From: Chlorobiota bacterium
GTDB lineage: Bacteria > Bacteroidota > Ignavibacteria > OLB7
Direction of reading: 5' to 3'
Assembly: GCA_028287785.1 (NCBI GenBank)
Contig: JAQBOZ010000028.1
Coordinates: 310,001 to 374,000 of the forward strand
DNA length: 64,000 bases
In this document: piece after piece, positions 1 to 8,346 of the stretch
Layout of the letters: every line of letters starts with the position of its first letter
How positions within the stretch are numbered: the first letter of the stretch is position 1
The notes under the pieces: generated by a model
What the model saw: the letters and a program-made list of their open reading frames with translations, nothing else
Told to the model about the DNA's origin: nothing
The model's database searches: none
Translations under genes and position numbers: made by a program

Positions 1-1
1 C

Positions 2-550
2 TCATCGGCCCTCTTCCCCCATACCGATCTCTTCTTCCCGAACAGCCTGGACACGCTGATCCGCGACGCCTCGGGATGGATATTCTGCCGGATGGAGGGG
101 GCATTTGTCGCGGTGCGACCCCTTGGCGGCACGGAATCGGGGATGACATGGACGGAGGAAACCGGATGCCGGCGCCTTCGGAACCGATCGCTGGCGAACG
201 GCTATATCGTCGAGTGCGCGTCCGGGCGGGAGATGAGCTTCGATCGGTTCATGGAGAAGCTCCGGCCGCTGAGCATCGCGGTCGCCGATCCGATGAAGGG
301 CTTCACCTACCGATCGCTCCGCGGAACCACCATCTCGGCGATCGCTCCGCGCTCCGATCCATCGGCCGGAAGTTCCCGCCTCCTCTTCTTCTCGATCGCC
401 GGAGCCGGTCGCAATGCCGGGCCGCAGGTGGGAAGCGATCTCTTTCACGGCCCGAACCTCCGGAGCGCCTACGATAGCGGCGTGCTGGAAATGCGCTGCC
501 ACGGCGCCACCCGCACGCTGGACTTCATCCGCAACGAGGTGCGCCGATGA
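2..550 (+). CDS. C-terminal part of an unrecognised protein (5' end outside window)
   Basis: The frame is open from base 2 to a TGA at 548-550, so only the last 182 residues are in the window. The sequence is soluble in character, with tryptophan- and glycine-rich stretches (GWIFCRMEGAFVAVRPLGG) that resemble the beta-sandwich tail of large carbohydrate-active or heparinase-like proteins; that resemblance is weak and no function is assigned. The stop codon overlaps the ATG of the next gene by four bases (ATGA), so the two are probably translationally coupled and work together at the cell surface. Confidence 0.6.
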   Translation, partial: SSALFPHTDLFFPNSLDTLIRDASGWIFCRMEGAFVAVRPLGGTESGMTWTEETGCRRLRNRSLANGYIVECASGREMSFDRFMEKLRPLSIAVADPMKGFTYRSLRGTTISAIAPRSDPSAGSSRLLFFSIAGAGRNAGPQVGSDLFHGPNLRSAYDSGVLEMRCHGATRTLDFIRNEVRR

Positions 551-1533
551 ATCTCGGGAAGATGCTGGCCGGCACGGCGGTGATTCTCCTTTCGGCGGCA
601 TGCGGCCTGGTCATCGTCCACCATTCCATCACCGGCGAATGGCCGGCGACCCCCGCCGATCTGGCCTTCTGGCACGATGACGCGGTCCGCGAGGGGGATG
701 AGACCAGGCGAAGCTGGACATTCCCGATGCGCGACTCCGCGACGATCGTCGTGGACGCCACCGACGCCGATATCCAGATCAGCCCCACCGACAGCGCCGC
801 CGCGACGGTGGAGATCTGGCTGGCCGGCATGACGACCGATCCCGACAACTACGCATCATCGGTCAGGATGGCCGACCCCGGCATGCTCCGCGTCAACGCG
901 AAGGCGACGGAAAGCTGGCAGAACTGGCAGGAGGGTCATGCGAGAATTATCGTCCATGTCCCGCGCGCGACGGCGATCACCGTCACCTCCATTCGGGGAA
1001 ACACGACGATCGGCGAGATGAAGGGGCGGACGATTGTTCAGGCATACGGCGGGGGAATCAGGCTGATGGCGGGCGAGGGGCCGATCGATCTGCAGAGCAA
1101 CGGCGGCTCGGTCGCGGTGGAACGGCATATCGGCGCGGGGAGAATCGTGGCGAAGAAGGGAACGGTGATGACGAACATGATGCAGGGAGCGCTGACGATT
1201 TCCGCGACCGGCGACATCGGCGTCCGCCGGCATTTCGGACGGCTTACCGCCACGTCCGATGGCGGAGCGATCACCGCCGATCTTCTCTCCGCCGACTCCA
1301 CCTGCACGCTGACAACCCATCTCGGCGATATCTCCCTCCGCATCCCCCAGGACGCGCAGACAACCGTGGATGCGTTCACGTCCGAGGGGACAATCATCAA
1401 CCAGCTTTCAGTCGGCGAACATCAGGGGGAACGGGTGGCCGGATCGTGGGTCCAGCTTCTCGGCGGCGGCGGATTTCCGATGATCCTCCGCTCCTACCGC
1501 GGCACCATCACCGTCGGCGAATATTTCGAATAA
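547..1533 (+). CDS. Putative secreted adhesin-like beta-helix protein (DUF4097-like)
   Basis: 328 residues. The N-terminus has a short hydrophobic segment (residues 8-26) with a cysteine in the context LLSAAC, which could be a lipoprotein cleavage site or a membrane anchor. The rest is a run of short glycine- and hydrophobic-rich strands (residues about 65-320) with periodic IxV, GxI and GG patterns, as in the DUF4097 putative adhesin fold that forms a parallel beta-helix. There are no catalytic motifs. The start overlaps the previous stop (ATGA), indicating an operon. Family assignment comes from the strand pattern, not from a search; the cell-surface location is inferred. Confidence 0.6.
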   Translation: MNLGKMLAGTAVILLSAACGLVIVHHSITGEWPATPADLAFWHDDAVREGDETRRSWTFPMRDSATIVVDATDADIQISPTDSAAATVEIWLAGMTTDPDNYASSVRMADPGMLRVNAKATESWQNWQEGHARIIVHVPRATAITVTSIRGNTTIGEMKGRTIVQAYGGGIRLMAGEGPIDLQSNGGSVAVERHIGAGRIVAKKGTVMTNMMQGALTISATGDIGVRRHFGRLTATSDGGAITADLLSADSTCTLTTHLGDISLRIPQDAQTTVDAFTSEGTIINQLSVGEHQGERVAGSWVQLLGGGGFPMILRSYRGTITVGEYFE

Positions 1534-1621
1534 ATACCACGATCGGGCGGGATGATTTTTTCGCCCGTTTTACCACCGATCCGGGCACGCCGAATTACCC
1601 GACGCAATTCGCGATTCAGCC

Positions 1622-1653
1622 TTGCGCCACCGCATCCGGGAATTGTAGACTTG
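1622..1653 (+). promoter_or_regulatory. Promoter-like element TTGC-N20-TAGACTTG
   Basis: TTGC at 1622-1625 and TAGACTTG at 1646-1653 match the layout seen at four other places in this window (7886, 45517, 46640 and 48095 regions). It lies about 55 bases before the ATG of the flavoprotein gene. It resembles the -33 TTG / -7 TAnnTTTG promoter of Bacteroidota primary sigma factor; function is inferred. Confidence 0.4.
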
Positions 1654-1708
1654 TGCCCGTTAAATAAGCCGGAAATTATCCGCACGATTAATTATCAGCA
1701 CCCAATCG

Positions 1709-3034
1709 ATGGCAGAAAAAATGCGTATCGGGATTCTCGGCGGCGGCATTGCCGGCGTGGTGGCGGCCAGAGAGCTTTCGAATGACCCGGATCTCGAGAT
1801 CGAGCTGGTGGAAAAGGCGGATCGGCTCGGCGGATTGCAGCGGAGCATGGAGGTGAACGGCGCGTGGTACGATATCGGCGCGTTCGTATTCGATCGGGAG
1901 CATCAACTGCTGAGGACATTTCCGGAACTCTACGAAATATTCGTGATGGTCGATCACTCCAACAAGGCGATCAAGCCGGGGGGCGGGCTCGATTATTATC
2001 CGATGACGCTGCACGGATATGCGCGGGAGAACGGGGTGACGGGCCTTGCGATCGCCGCGCTGGATCTGGCCTATTGCAAGATGCGCTACTGGAAGCGCGA
2101 CGATCTTATCGCCTATATAAAATATTATATCGGCGGCACGATATACGAACGGAGCGGCCTTCGATCCTATATCCAGCGTTTCTACAGAACCGGCGACGAC
2201 ACGATCGACCTGGAATTCGGACGGCAGCGGCTCCCCGGAATCCGCAATGAGTGCTCGCTGCGGAATAATGCGCGGAAAATAGTATCGAGAATTTTTCAGC
2301 GGGATTTCGCCGACCAGCACTGGCGCTGCTATGTGCGCCCGCCCGAGGGATTTGACCGCGTATATTCAACGATCGGCGATATTCTCGGCGCGCGCGGCGT
2401 GACGATCCGCGCCGGACGCGAAATCCGATCGATAACCCGGCGCGGCGATCAGTTCGATGTGAGGTTCGATGATTCCGAGCGATTATCGTACGACCGCATC
2501 ATCTCCACGATCCCCATCGCCACGGCGCTCGATTATATCGGCCGGCCGATCGAGCGCGATCTTGAATATATGTCGCTCAACTCCCTCTTCTACCGCTTCC
2601 GTGGCGAGCCCGGCTATGACTCCGCGATTCTCTACAATTTCACCCACGACGGCGACTGGAAGCGGATCACGAACTTCTCTCATTATTACGGCCTCAACCG
2701 CGGCGATTCCTATTTCTCCGTGGAGAGCACCATCCGCGCCGGAGAGACGCGGACGCTGGAGGAGGAACGGGATTCCTTCGAGCGGCATATCTCCCGCTTT
2801 CCGCTCCTCCGCGGCCAGCTCGATTATCAGGGAGGCCGGATCACCCCGAACGCCTACCCATTCTTCCGCCGTGGCGATACTGAACGGATCGGCGCCGCGC
2901 GCGCGCGGCTCGTGGAATTCGGGCTGGAGCTGGTGGGACGGCAGGGAACATTTGCCTATTCCACCGCGCATCAGACGGCGGAGAACGCCGTGGCGATGGC
3001 AGGCATGATCCGGGCAACGAAAGAGCCCGGCTGA
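1709..3034 (+). CDS. FAD-dependent oxidoreductase, UDP-galactopyranose mutase / protoporphyrinogen oxidase-like
   Basis: 441 residues. An N-terminal Rossmann motif GGGIAG (residues 11-16) is followed by an acidic residue at the end of the second strand and by the RLGG motif typical of the flavin amine oxidase / UGM superfamily. The C-terminal part (FAYSTAHQTAENAVAMAG) has the usual FAD-contact arrangement near the end of such proteins. The substrate cannot be read from sequence; sugar-nucleotide mutase-like and polyprenyl/amine oxidase-like activities are both possible. An ATG four codons later (1721) is an alternative start. It ends in two consecutive in-frame stops (TGATGA) just before a 13-base C run. 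No close partner gene lies downstream. Confidence 0.75.
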   Translation: MAEKMRIGILGGGIAGVVAARELSNDPDLEIELVEKADRLGGLQRSMEVNGAWYDIGAFVFDREHQLLRTFPELYEIFVMVDHSNKAIKPGGGLDYYPMTLHGYARENGVTGLAIAALDLAYCKMRYWKRDDLIAYIKYYIGGTIYERSGLRSYIQRFYRTGDDTIDLEFGRQRLPGIRNECSLRNNARKIVSRIFQRDFADQHWRCYVRPPEGFDRVYSTIGDILGARGVTIRAGREIRSITRRGDQFDVRFDDSERLSYDRIISTIPIATALDYIGRPIERDLEYMSLNSLFYRFRGEPGYDSAILYNFTHDGDWKRITNFSHYYGLNRGDSYFSVESTIRAGETRTLEEERDSFERHISRFPLLRGQLDYQGGRITPNAYPFFRRGDTERIGAARARLVEFGLELVGRQGTFAYSTAHQTAENAVAMAGMIRATKEPG

Positions 3035-3038
3035 TGAT

Positions 3039-3051
3039 CCCCCCCCCCCCC
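3039..3051. repeat. Homopolymer of 13 C
   Basis: Thirteen consecutive C residues start five bases after the stop codon of the flavoprotein gene. It is outside any coding region. Tracts of this length are prone to slippage and also to assembly error. Confidence 0.9.
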
Positions 3052-3152
3052 GTCGCCGCTGCCGGCCGAACAGCGACGGTACGCGCCTCTTCGAACCGTT
3101 TACGATGGCCCGGCATGTGCCGCACGGGCGCGGACGATGGTGATCCCGCCTT

Positions 3153-3438
3153 GGCAGTGACTCAGTTTAAGATGCTGTAGATGATGCCCGGAGTCATATA
3201 CGGCATCTGGCTTCCCGGCCCCATCGGGGCGTACCGGTTGCAGCAATGCCACGCCTCCCATGATTCCAGGCTCCATCGGGGCGTACCATCCCCGCATGCC
3301 GGCAGAATGGTACGCTCCTCTGGAGCTTGCGTGGGAAACGGGGGCATCGTTACTACAACCGGCACGCTCCTGACGGAGCTTGAAGAGAGGATCATAACGC
3401 TGTCAATCGGAGAGCTGGATTCAAATTGAGTCACTCCC
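3153..3438. mobile_element. MITE-like element, copy 1 (286 bp)
   Basis: The element is bounded by inverted termini: GGCAGTGACTCAGTTTAA at 3153 and, on the other strand, GGGAGTGACTCAATTTGA ending at 3438. It is flanked by CCCGCCTT (3145-3152) and TCCGCCTT (3439-3446), an 8-base target duplication with one mismatch. A second copy in inverted orientation lies at 25993-26296 with about the same interior. It holds no convincing ORF but contains several short palindromic units (CCCCATCGGGG, CTCCTCTGGAG, CTCCTGACGGAG). It must be mobilised in trans, if it is still mobile. Confidence 0.8.
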
Positions 3439-3726
3439 TCCGCCTTACAAGTTGTCAAACGCCGGGTATTTCATTACCTTTTTCCCGCTCCCCTGTCCAG
3501 GTAACCATCGCTTCTGTCATTCTGCAGACAGGCGATCTCTTGTCCACGCCGAATCCCGCCGATTGAACGATCGGGCGGCGGTCAGTGCTTCGTCTGATGG
3601 GCCACGTATCGCGCATTTCCGGATGCCGATGCGCCCATAAGACACTACCGTCCACGATCTTTTCCATCGCGCGCGTGACATTGGCACCATTGGCCGGTTA
3701 TCCGGTCATCTGACGGAGTAGGAGAG
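3439..3726. other. Intergenic stretch without recognised features
   Basis: About 290 bases between the MITE-like element and the kinase gene. I see no gene, no strong hairpin and no match to the TTGC-N19/20-TAnnTTYG promoter layout. The last bases (taggagag) form a Shine-Dalgarno sequence for the kinase gene. Confidence 0.5.
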
Positions 3727-6700
3727 ATGGAAGGGCGCACCAATACCACATCGTGCCGTGCCACGCGGCTGCTTGCAATCCTGGTGATGATCATCGCCGG
3801 CGGCGGAAGCATGCTCGCCCGGCAGAATAATCTCCGGTTCGACCGCATCACGTCCGAGCAGGGCCTTTCGGATAATTATGTCCTCTGCTCGATGCAGGAC
3901 AGGTACGGGTTCATGTGGTTCGGCACGCGCGACGGCCTCAATAGATTCGACGGCTACCGCTTCACCATCTATCGCCACGATCCCGCCGACACCAGCTCCC
4001 TCTCCGATGGAAGCGTCAACACGATCTTCGAGGATCGGGCCGGAAATCTCTGGATCGGCACGCATGGTCGCGGGCTGAATCTGTTCGATCGCGTTCACGA
4101 ACGGTTTATCCATGTGCCGCAGCCGCTCTACGACAGGCGCGTGGGAGATCCGGGGAACGTGACGGCGATCTGCGAGGACCCGCTCGGGAATCTCTGGGTG
4201 GTGACCGCCTCCACGCTCACCCGTCTGGACGCGGGAAGAGAGCATTACACGGTGTATCACCACAATCCCGCCGATCCGCACAGCCTGAACAGCAACAACG
4301 TGACAACCGTGACATGCGACAGGCACGGGACAATCTGGGTTGGCACGAAGGATCACGGGATCAACCGGTATCTCCCGGAGCGCGACGGGTTCATCAACGA
4401 TGGCGATGATCCCCACTACTCGCACGATAGGCTCGGATCGATCACCACCCTCTCCCCCGATCCCAACGGGTCGGTATGGGTGCGCGGCAGCAGCGCGACG
4501 GGAGCGAAGCTGACGGTGATCGACGGCAACGGCGGGAACGTGGAGGATTACAGGAGGAGCCATCCGGAACTGGCGCAACTGCAGCCGCTTGCGCCCAGTT
4601 GCCTCTACTGGGACCGCGACGGGCTCCTCTGGATCGGGACGTGGAGCGGCGGGTTGTCACTGCTGGACCGTTCGGATCTCAGCAGCTTCGTCAACAGCCC
4701 GTGCGATCCCCACAGCCTGAGCAGCAACAGCGTTTTCTGCATCTGCGCCGACGGCTCCGGCAATCTCTGGATCGGCACCGACCACGGCATCTGCAAGCTG
4801 GACAGGAGAAGCTGGAGCTTCGAACATTTTCTCTACGATCCGCTGAACTCCCGCGGGCTTTCCACCTCCCGCGTCCGCGCAATCTGCGAGGAGCCGAACG
4901 GAAGGCTCTGGATCGGCACGGCCGGCGGCGGGTTGGACAGGCTCGATCCCGGCGCTTCCGCCTTCACCCACTACACCAGCGTGACCGACGACGCCCGGAC
5001 TCTGAGCGAGAACACCGTGAACACCATCTATCGGGATGGCGATGGGGTTATCTGGGTGGGAACCAATCACGGCCTCAACAGATTCAACGCGGCAACCTCC
5101 ACATTCACCCGGTTCCTCAATAGTCAGGGCGATCATCGCACCATCGGCATCGCCGGCGTCTGGTCGATCATGGAGGATCGCGACCGCAATCTCTGGGTGG
5201 GAACGCTGGGCGGTGGGCTGAACAGGCTGGACCGCCGCACCGGCACGTTCTCCCATTTCTATCACGATCCGGCAGATCCCTCCAGCCTGGTGGACAACAA
5301 CATCCTCTGTCTTCTGGAGGATGAAAGGGGGATATGGATCGGGACCGATGTGGGACTGGACCGATTCGACAGAGCCACGGGAAGGTTCACGCACATGCTG
5401 GACCGGGACCCCGGAGGGAAGAATCATCTCGATCGCGTCTGGTATCTCCATGAGGACGCGGCCGGCGCGCTCTGGATAGCGACATCGGGGGGAGGATTGT
5501 GCATGTATCAGCCGCGAACCGGCGCATTTACCAGATATACGGAGCGCGATGGGCTGGCGCATAATATCGTCTGCGGGATTCTCGAGGACGGACGGGGAAA
5601 TCTCTGGATCAGCACCAACAAGGGGCTTTCGAAATTCGATCCGCGCACCGGAAAATTCAAGAACTACGGCATGAGCGATGGCCCGTATCTCCTGGAATTC
5701 CATTTCAAGACCTGCTTCAGAAACCGGAGCGATGCGCTCTTCTTCGGCGGCACCGATGGCGTGATCCGCTTTCATCCGGACAGCATCACCGACAGCCGGT
5801 ACGCGCCGAATGTGGTGCTGACATCGTTCAGGATTTTCGATCAGCAGGTGCGGCTGGACAGCTCCATCGGCCTGAAGAAGGAGGTTCATCTGGACCACGG
5901 AAGCAATTTCTTCACGATCGATTTCGCCTCGCTCGATCTCACCAACTCGCTCCGCAATCAGTATAAATACAGGCTGGAGGGATTCGACGCGGGCTGGAGG
6001 GAAACCGATGGAAGCCGCCCCTACGCCAGCTACACGAATATTCCCCCCGGACGATATACGCTGCATGTCATGGGCTCCAACTGCGACGGCATCTGGAACG
6101 GCCATGCCGCGACCATCGATATCATCGTGGAGCCCGCGTACTGGCAGACATGGTGGTTCAGCACATCCGCCGCCCTCCTCGGCTGCTCGCTCCTTGGGTT
6201 CGGCATGGTCGCACGAACGCGGAGCGTGCGGCGGAAAGGTTTTCTCGAACGGAAGCTGGTGGAATCGCAGGTGACGGCCCTGCGCGCGCAGATGAACCCC
6301 CATTTCATCTTCAATTCACTCAACTCGATTCTCCATTTCGTGGTGGGGCACGACGCGGAATCGGCGCATATCTATCTCTCGAAATTCTCCAAGCTGATCC
6401 GCTCCACGCTGGAGAATTCCGAAAGCGAATCGATTACGCTGGCGGAGGAGGTGGACGCGCTCAGGTTTTATCTCGATCTGGAAATGCTCAGGTTCGACAA
6501 CAGGTTCAGCTACGAAATCATCATCGATCCGATGCTCGATCTGCGCGACGTGACGATCCCGCCGCTGCTGATTCAGCCGTACGCGGAAAATGCGATCCGT
6601 CACGGCCTTGCCTGGCGGCACGACGGCGGCCTGCTGAATATCGATATCTGCCGCTCCGGCGATCGCGTGATCTGCTCGGTGACCGACAACGGCATCGGCA

Positions 6701-6972
6701 GAAAAAAATCGCGGGAATTGAACGGCCTTCGTTCGCCCGATCACCGGTCGCGCGGGATGAGCGTTACCAGGGACCGGCTCTACGTGCTGAACGCGCTGAA
6801 GGGGGGGGAATTCGGAATCGAGGTGACGGACCTGACCGATTCCACCGGCCACGCGGCCGGGACCAGGGTCGACATTCATATTCCGCTGAGAGCGGAGATC
6901 GGCGCGGGGGGAAATCGCGCGAGCGGCGTCCGCGCTGTTCTCCGCGGGCTATTTGCGCGCGCGGTTTCATAA
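3727..6972 (+). CDS. Two-component regulator propeller sensor histidine kinase (Reg_prop, Y_Y_Y, LytS-type kinase)
   Basis: 1081 residues. A signal peptide (about residues 1-31) precedes a long series of Reg_prop blades (residues about 40-680), recognisable from the repeated W(I/V)GT...GLxRxD pattern, then a Y_Y_Y domain (about 720-800), one membrane helix (about 812-833) and a cytoplasmic kinase of the PF06580 class. The phospho-acceptor is His859 in NPHFIFNSLN; the ATP-binding domain has PYAENAIRHG and DNGIG. A Shine-Dalgarno sequence (taggag) lies just before the ATG. The cognate LytTR regulator follows 41 bases downstream. The periplasmic propeller probably senses a ligand such as a glycan breakdown product, as in Bacteroides relatives; the ligand here is unknown. 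It lacks the fused response regulator of classical hybrid systems. Confidence 0.93.
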   Translation: MEGRTNTTSCRATRLLAILVMIIAGGGSMLARQNNLRFDRITSEQGLSDNYVLCSMQDRYGFMWFGTRDGLNRFDGYRFTIYRHDPADTSSLSDGSVNTIFEDRAGNLWIGTHGRGLNLFDRVHERFIHVPQPLYDRRVGDPGNVTAICEDPLGNLWVVTASTLTRLDAGREHYTVYHHNPADPHSLNSNNVTTVTCDRHGTIWVGTKDHGINRYLPERDGFINDGDDPHYSHDRLGSITTLSPDPNGSVWVRGSSATGAKLTVIDGNGGNVEDYRRSHPELAQLQPLAPSCLYWDRDGLLWIGTWSGGLSLLDRSDLSSFVNSPCDPHSLSSNSVFCICADGSGNLWIGTDHGICKLDRRSWSFEHFLYDPLNSRGLSTSRVRAICEEPNGRLWIGTAGGGLDRLDPGASAFTHYTSVTDDARTLSENTVNTIYRDGDGVIWVGTNHGLNRFNAATSTFTRFLNSQGDHRTIGIAGVWSIMEDRDRNLWVGTLGGGLNRLDRRTGTFSHFYHDPADPSSLVDNNILCLLEDERGIWIGTDVGLDRFDRATGRFTHMLDRDPGGKNHLDRVWYLHEDAAGALWIATSGGGLCMYQPRTGAFTRYTERDGLAHNIVCGILEDGRGNLWISTNKGLSKFDPRTGKFKNYGMSDGPYLLEFHFKTCFRNRSDALFFGGTDGVIRFHPDSITDSRYAPNVVLTSFRIFDQQVRLDSSIGLKKEVHLDHGSNFFTIDFASLDLTNSLRNQYKYRLEGFDAGWRETDGSRPYASYTNIPPGRYTLHVMGSNCDGIWNGHAATIDIIVEPAYWQTWWFSTSAALLGCSLLGFGMVARTRSVRRKGFLERKLVESQVTALRAQMNPHFIFNSLNSILHFVVGHDAESAHIYLSKFSKLIRSTLENSESESITLAEEVDALRFYLDLEMLRFDNRFSYEIIIDPMLDLRDVTIPPLLIQPYAENAIRHGLAWRHDGGLLNIDICRSGDRVICSVTDNGIGRKKSRELNGLRSPDHRSRGMSVTRDRLYVLNALKGGEFGIEVTDLTDSTGHAAGTRVDIHIPLRAEIGAGGNRASGVRAVLRGLFARAVS

Positions 6973-7013
6973 ACAGTTTCCGACAACAACCAGTCATCAA
7001 GAGGAATCCATCC

Positions 7014-7742
7014 ATGATACGCTCGGTCATCGTCGACGATGAGAGGAGAAGCCGGGAAACCCTCTCGACACTGCTCGAACAATACTGCCCGGCCATCGAG
7101 GTGATAACATTCGCGGATTCGGTGGAGTCCGGCGAGCGGGTGATCCGCTCGGAACGTCCGGATCTCCTTTTCCTTGATGTGGAAATGCCGTACGGCTCCG
7201 GGTTCGACCTGCTCCGTTCGTTGCAGGGATTGCGGTTCGAGGTGATCTTCACCACCGCTCACAGCCAGTACGCCATCAAGGCGATCAAATCCAGCGCGCT
7301 CGATTATCTGATGAAACCGATCGACCGCGACGATCTGGTGAACGCGGTGGAACGGGCGCGAAAAAAATTATCGGCGCCGACGGGGCCGGAACCGGAAACC
7401 GCGCCCGGAATCGAACGGAATCGTATCGCGCTGCCGAGCTTCGACGGGCTGATCCTTGTGGATATCTCCACGATCATCCGATGCGAGGCGCACGGCAACT
7501 ACACCACGTTCCATTTCGAACATCGCGATCAGATTCTGGTCGCCAGAACGCTGAAGGAATTTGACATCATGCTCGGGGATCTGAATTTCTTTCGCGTTCA
7601 TCACGGCCATCTCATCAACCTGCAACACATCAGAAAATATGTGCGGGGAGAAGGGGGGCATGTGATCATGAACGATAATACAATGGTGGCGGTGTCGCGC
7701 CGGAGGAAAGTGGATCTGATGAAACGCCTTGCGCGGAGCTGA
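7014..7742 (+). CDS. LytTR-family response regulator
   Basis: 242 residues. Receiver domain (residues 1-120) with the acidic pair Asp8/Asp9, phospho-acceptor Asp55 in FLDVEMP and the conserved lysine in LMKPID. A LytTR DNA-binding domain follows (about 140-240) with the pattern I.RCEAHGNYTTFHF and FFRVHHGHLINL. The frame is open far upstream, but the ATG at 7014 is chosen because it starts exactly at the receiver domain and is preceded by a Shine-Dalgarno sequence (gagga). It is the output partner of the propeller histidine kinase immediately upstream and would act as a transcription factor after phosphotransfer. Its targets are not visible; LytTR proteins bind pairs of short repeats. Confidence 0.94.
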   Translation: MIRSVIVDDERRSRETLSTLLEQYCPAIEVITFADSVESGERVIRSERPDLLFLDVEMPYGSGFDLLRSLQGLRFEVIFTTAHSQYAIKAIKSSALDYLMKPIDRDDLVNAVERARKKLSAPTGPEPETAPGIERNRIALPSFDGLILVDISTIIRCEAHGNYTTFHFEHRDQILVARTLKEFDIMLGDLNFFRVHHGHLINLQHIRKYVRGEGGHVIMNDNTMVAVSRRRKVDLMKRLARS

Positions 7743-7885
7743 CGGCGTCCCGCATATGGCCGTGACAATTGCTCCCACAACGTTTCCGACCGGATATTCC
7801 GCCCCGCTTCCCGCGACTAAAGCCGGACACGACGGGTGAATCGAAATAAAAGAATCATTATTCGTGCACTCCGGCAATATTCCTC
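7743..7885. other. Intergenic stretch without recognised features
   Basis: Between the response regulator and the promoter-like element at 7886. I see no gene or clear hairpin here. Confidence 0.4.
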
Positions 7886-7916
7886 TTGCCTTGCGCGTTT
7901 CTATGGCGTAGCTTCG
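7886..7916 (+). promoter_or_regulatory. Promoter-like element TTGC-N19-TAGCTTCG
   Basis: TTGC at 7886-7889, 19 bases, then TAGCTTCG at 7909-7916. The same layout occurs before tRNA-Leu and argC in this window. It would start transcription at about 7923, giving a transcript of about 190 nt that ends at the terminator at 8074-8110. Confidence 0.5.
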
Positions 7917-7986
7917 CTACTGATTCTTGTGCTGCGCTGGAGATGTACCAGGGAATTTTCGGCGTGTTTTTCGATCCCTGTTCAAT

Positions 7987-7998
7987 AGGAGGTGATCC
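7987..7998 (+). promoter_or_regulatory. Perfect extended Shine-Dalgarno sequence (AGGAGGTGATCC)
   Basis: Twelve contiguous bases complementary to the 16S rRNA 3' tail, far longer than the usual 4-6 bases, with optimal spacing (7 bases from GGAGG) to a GTG at 8000. Other genes in the window have only short or no such sites. Confidence 0.8.
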
Positions 7999-7999
7999 C

Positions 8000-8041
8000 G
8001 TGTCTAGTAATCTTTTGGGAGCCTCTGGTGATGCCTGCTAG
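8000..8041 (+). CDS. Candidate 13-residue peptide behind a perfect Shine-Dalgarno sequence
   Basis: GTG at 8000 to TAG at 8039-8041 encodes the short peptide VSSNLLGASGDAC (initiator read as Met). The reading frame is open upstream to an ATG at 7943, which would give a 32-residue product ending in the same sequence, but that ATG has no properly spaced ribosome site. The frame ends inside the following hairpin, so ribosomes that terminate here would affect its folding. A Cys is the last residue. Translation is inferred from the ribosome site only; no homologue is recognised. Confidence 0.4.
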   Translation: MSSNLLGASGDAC

Positions 8042-8064
8042 CGACAAGCTACAGTGGCTCCCAG
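8011..8064 (+). other. Stable RNA hairpin
   Basis: GGGAGCC (8018-8024) pairs with GGCTCCC (8056-8062), extended by CTG/CAG and an inner TAGC/GCTA stem around GACAA. It overlaps the end of the 13-codon ORF. Confidence 0.6.
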
Positions 8065-8073
8065 TGTAATCTC

Positions 8074-8110
8074 AAGGCCCCGTTTCCTCGGAAGCGGGGC
8101 CTTCTTTTTT
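8074..8110 (+). terminator. Intrinsic terminator
   Basis: AAGGCCCCG (8074-8082) pairs with CGGGGCCTT (8095-8103), with an additional TTCC/GGAA inner stem, followed by a T-rich run. This is the clearest intrinsic terminator in the window. Confidence 0.9.
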
Positions 8111-8216
8111 GATTTCGTTTCACACCATCCACTCTTCACTCTGCATTGTCGCGCGCGTTCGATCACGAACGATGAGATTCATTCCGAAACACATTTCCCC
8201 GCGAGGTGTATATTCG

Positions 8217-8346
8217 GCGCGCGGGACATCGCCCCGCGCAGCAGGGATTGCGCCCCTCCGGGGCTTGATGAAGAAAGGAGACAGCAGGATTCCGCCAGGC
8301 CCTGAAGGGGCGCCGTAGCTCCCGCATGGGGTACAACCCCATGCAC
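8217..8346. repeat. Two-hairpin GC-rich repeat, one unit in each orientation
   Basis: Unit A (8217-8272) has the GCG-rich palindrome followed by GCGCCCCTCCGGGGCTTG. Unit B (8296-8346) is the opposite orientation: CCCTGAAGGGGCGCC then a palindrome ATGGGGTACAACCCCAT. Unit B supplies two in-frame ATG codons (8326, 8341) upstream of the channel gene, which I do not accept as the start. Confidence 0.85.

Larger units (their letters stand above)
7923..8110 (+). ncRNA. Compact independent transcription unit: small RNA or small-peptide gene
   Basis: The boundaries are inferred from a promoter-like element (7886-7916) and an intrinsic terminator (8074-8110). The predicted RNA has a 6-bp hairpin (CAGGGA ... 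TCCCTG), then the 12-base sequence AGGAGGTGATCC (7987-7998), which is exactly complementary to the conserved 3' end of 16S rRNA. A long hairpin follows, closed by GGGAGCC and GGCTCCC with an inner stem TAGC/GCTA, and then the terminator. It is not 6S, SRP, tmRNA or RNase P RNA as far as I can recognise. It could be a highly translated leader peptide gene, an RNA that binds the 30S subunit, or a small-protein gene. No conserved downstream gene is obviously controlled. Confidence 0.5.

Noticed and set aside
4657-6303. Long minus-strand ORF (548 residues) opposite the histidine kinase
   Set aside because: It is antisense to a well-supported kinase gene; its composition (R/P/A-rich, no motif) is that of a GC-rich shadow frame.
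7987-7998. The 12-base match to 16S rRNA as a fragment of an rRNA gene on the minus strand
   Set aside because: No other 16S sequence adjoins it (no match to the conserved bases before the tail), and it is at correct spacing to a start codon, so a ribosome site is more likely.
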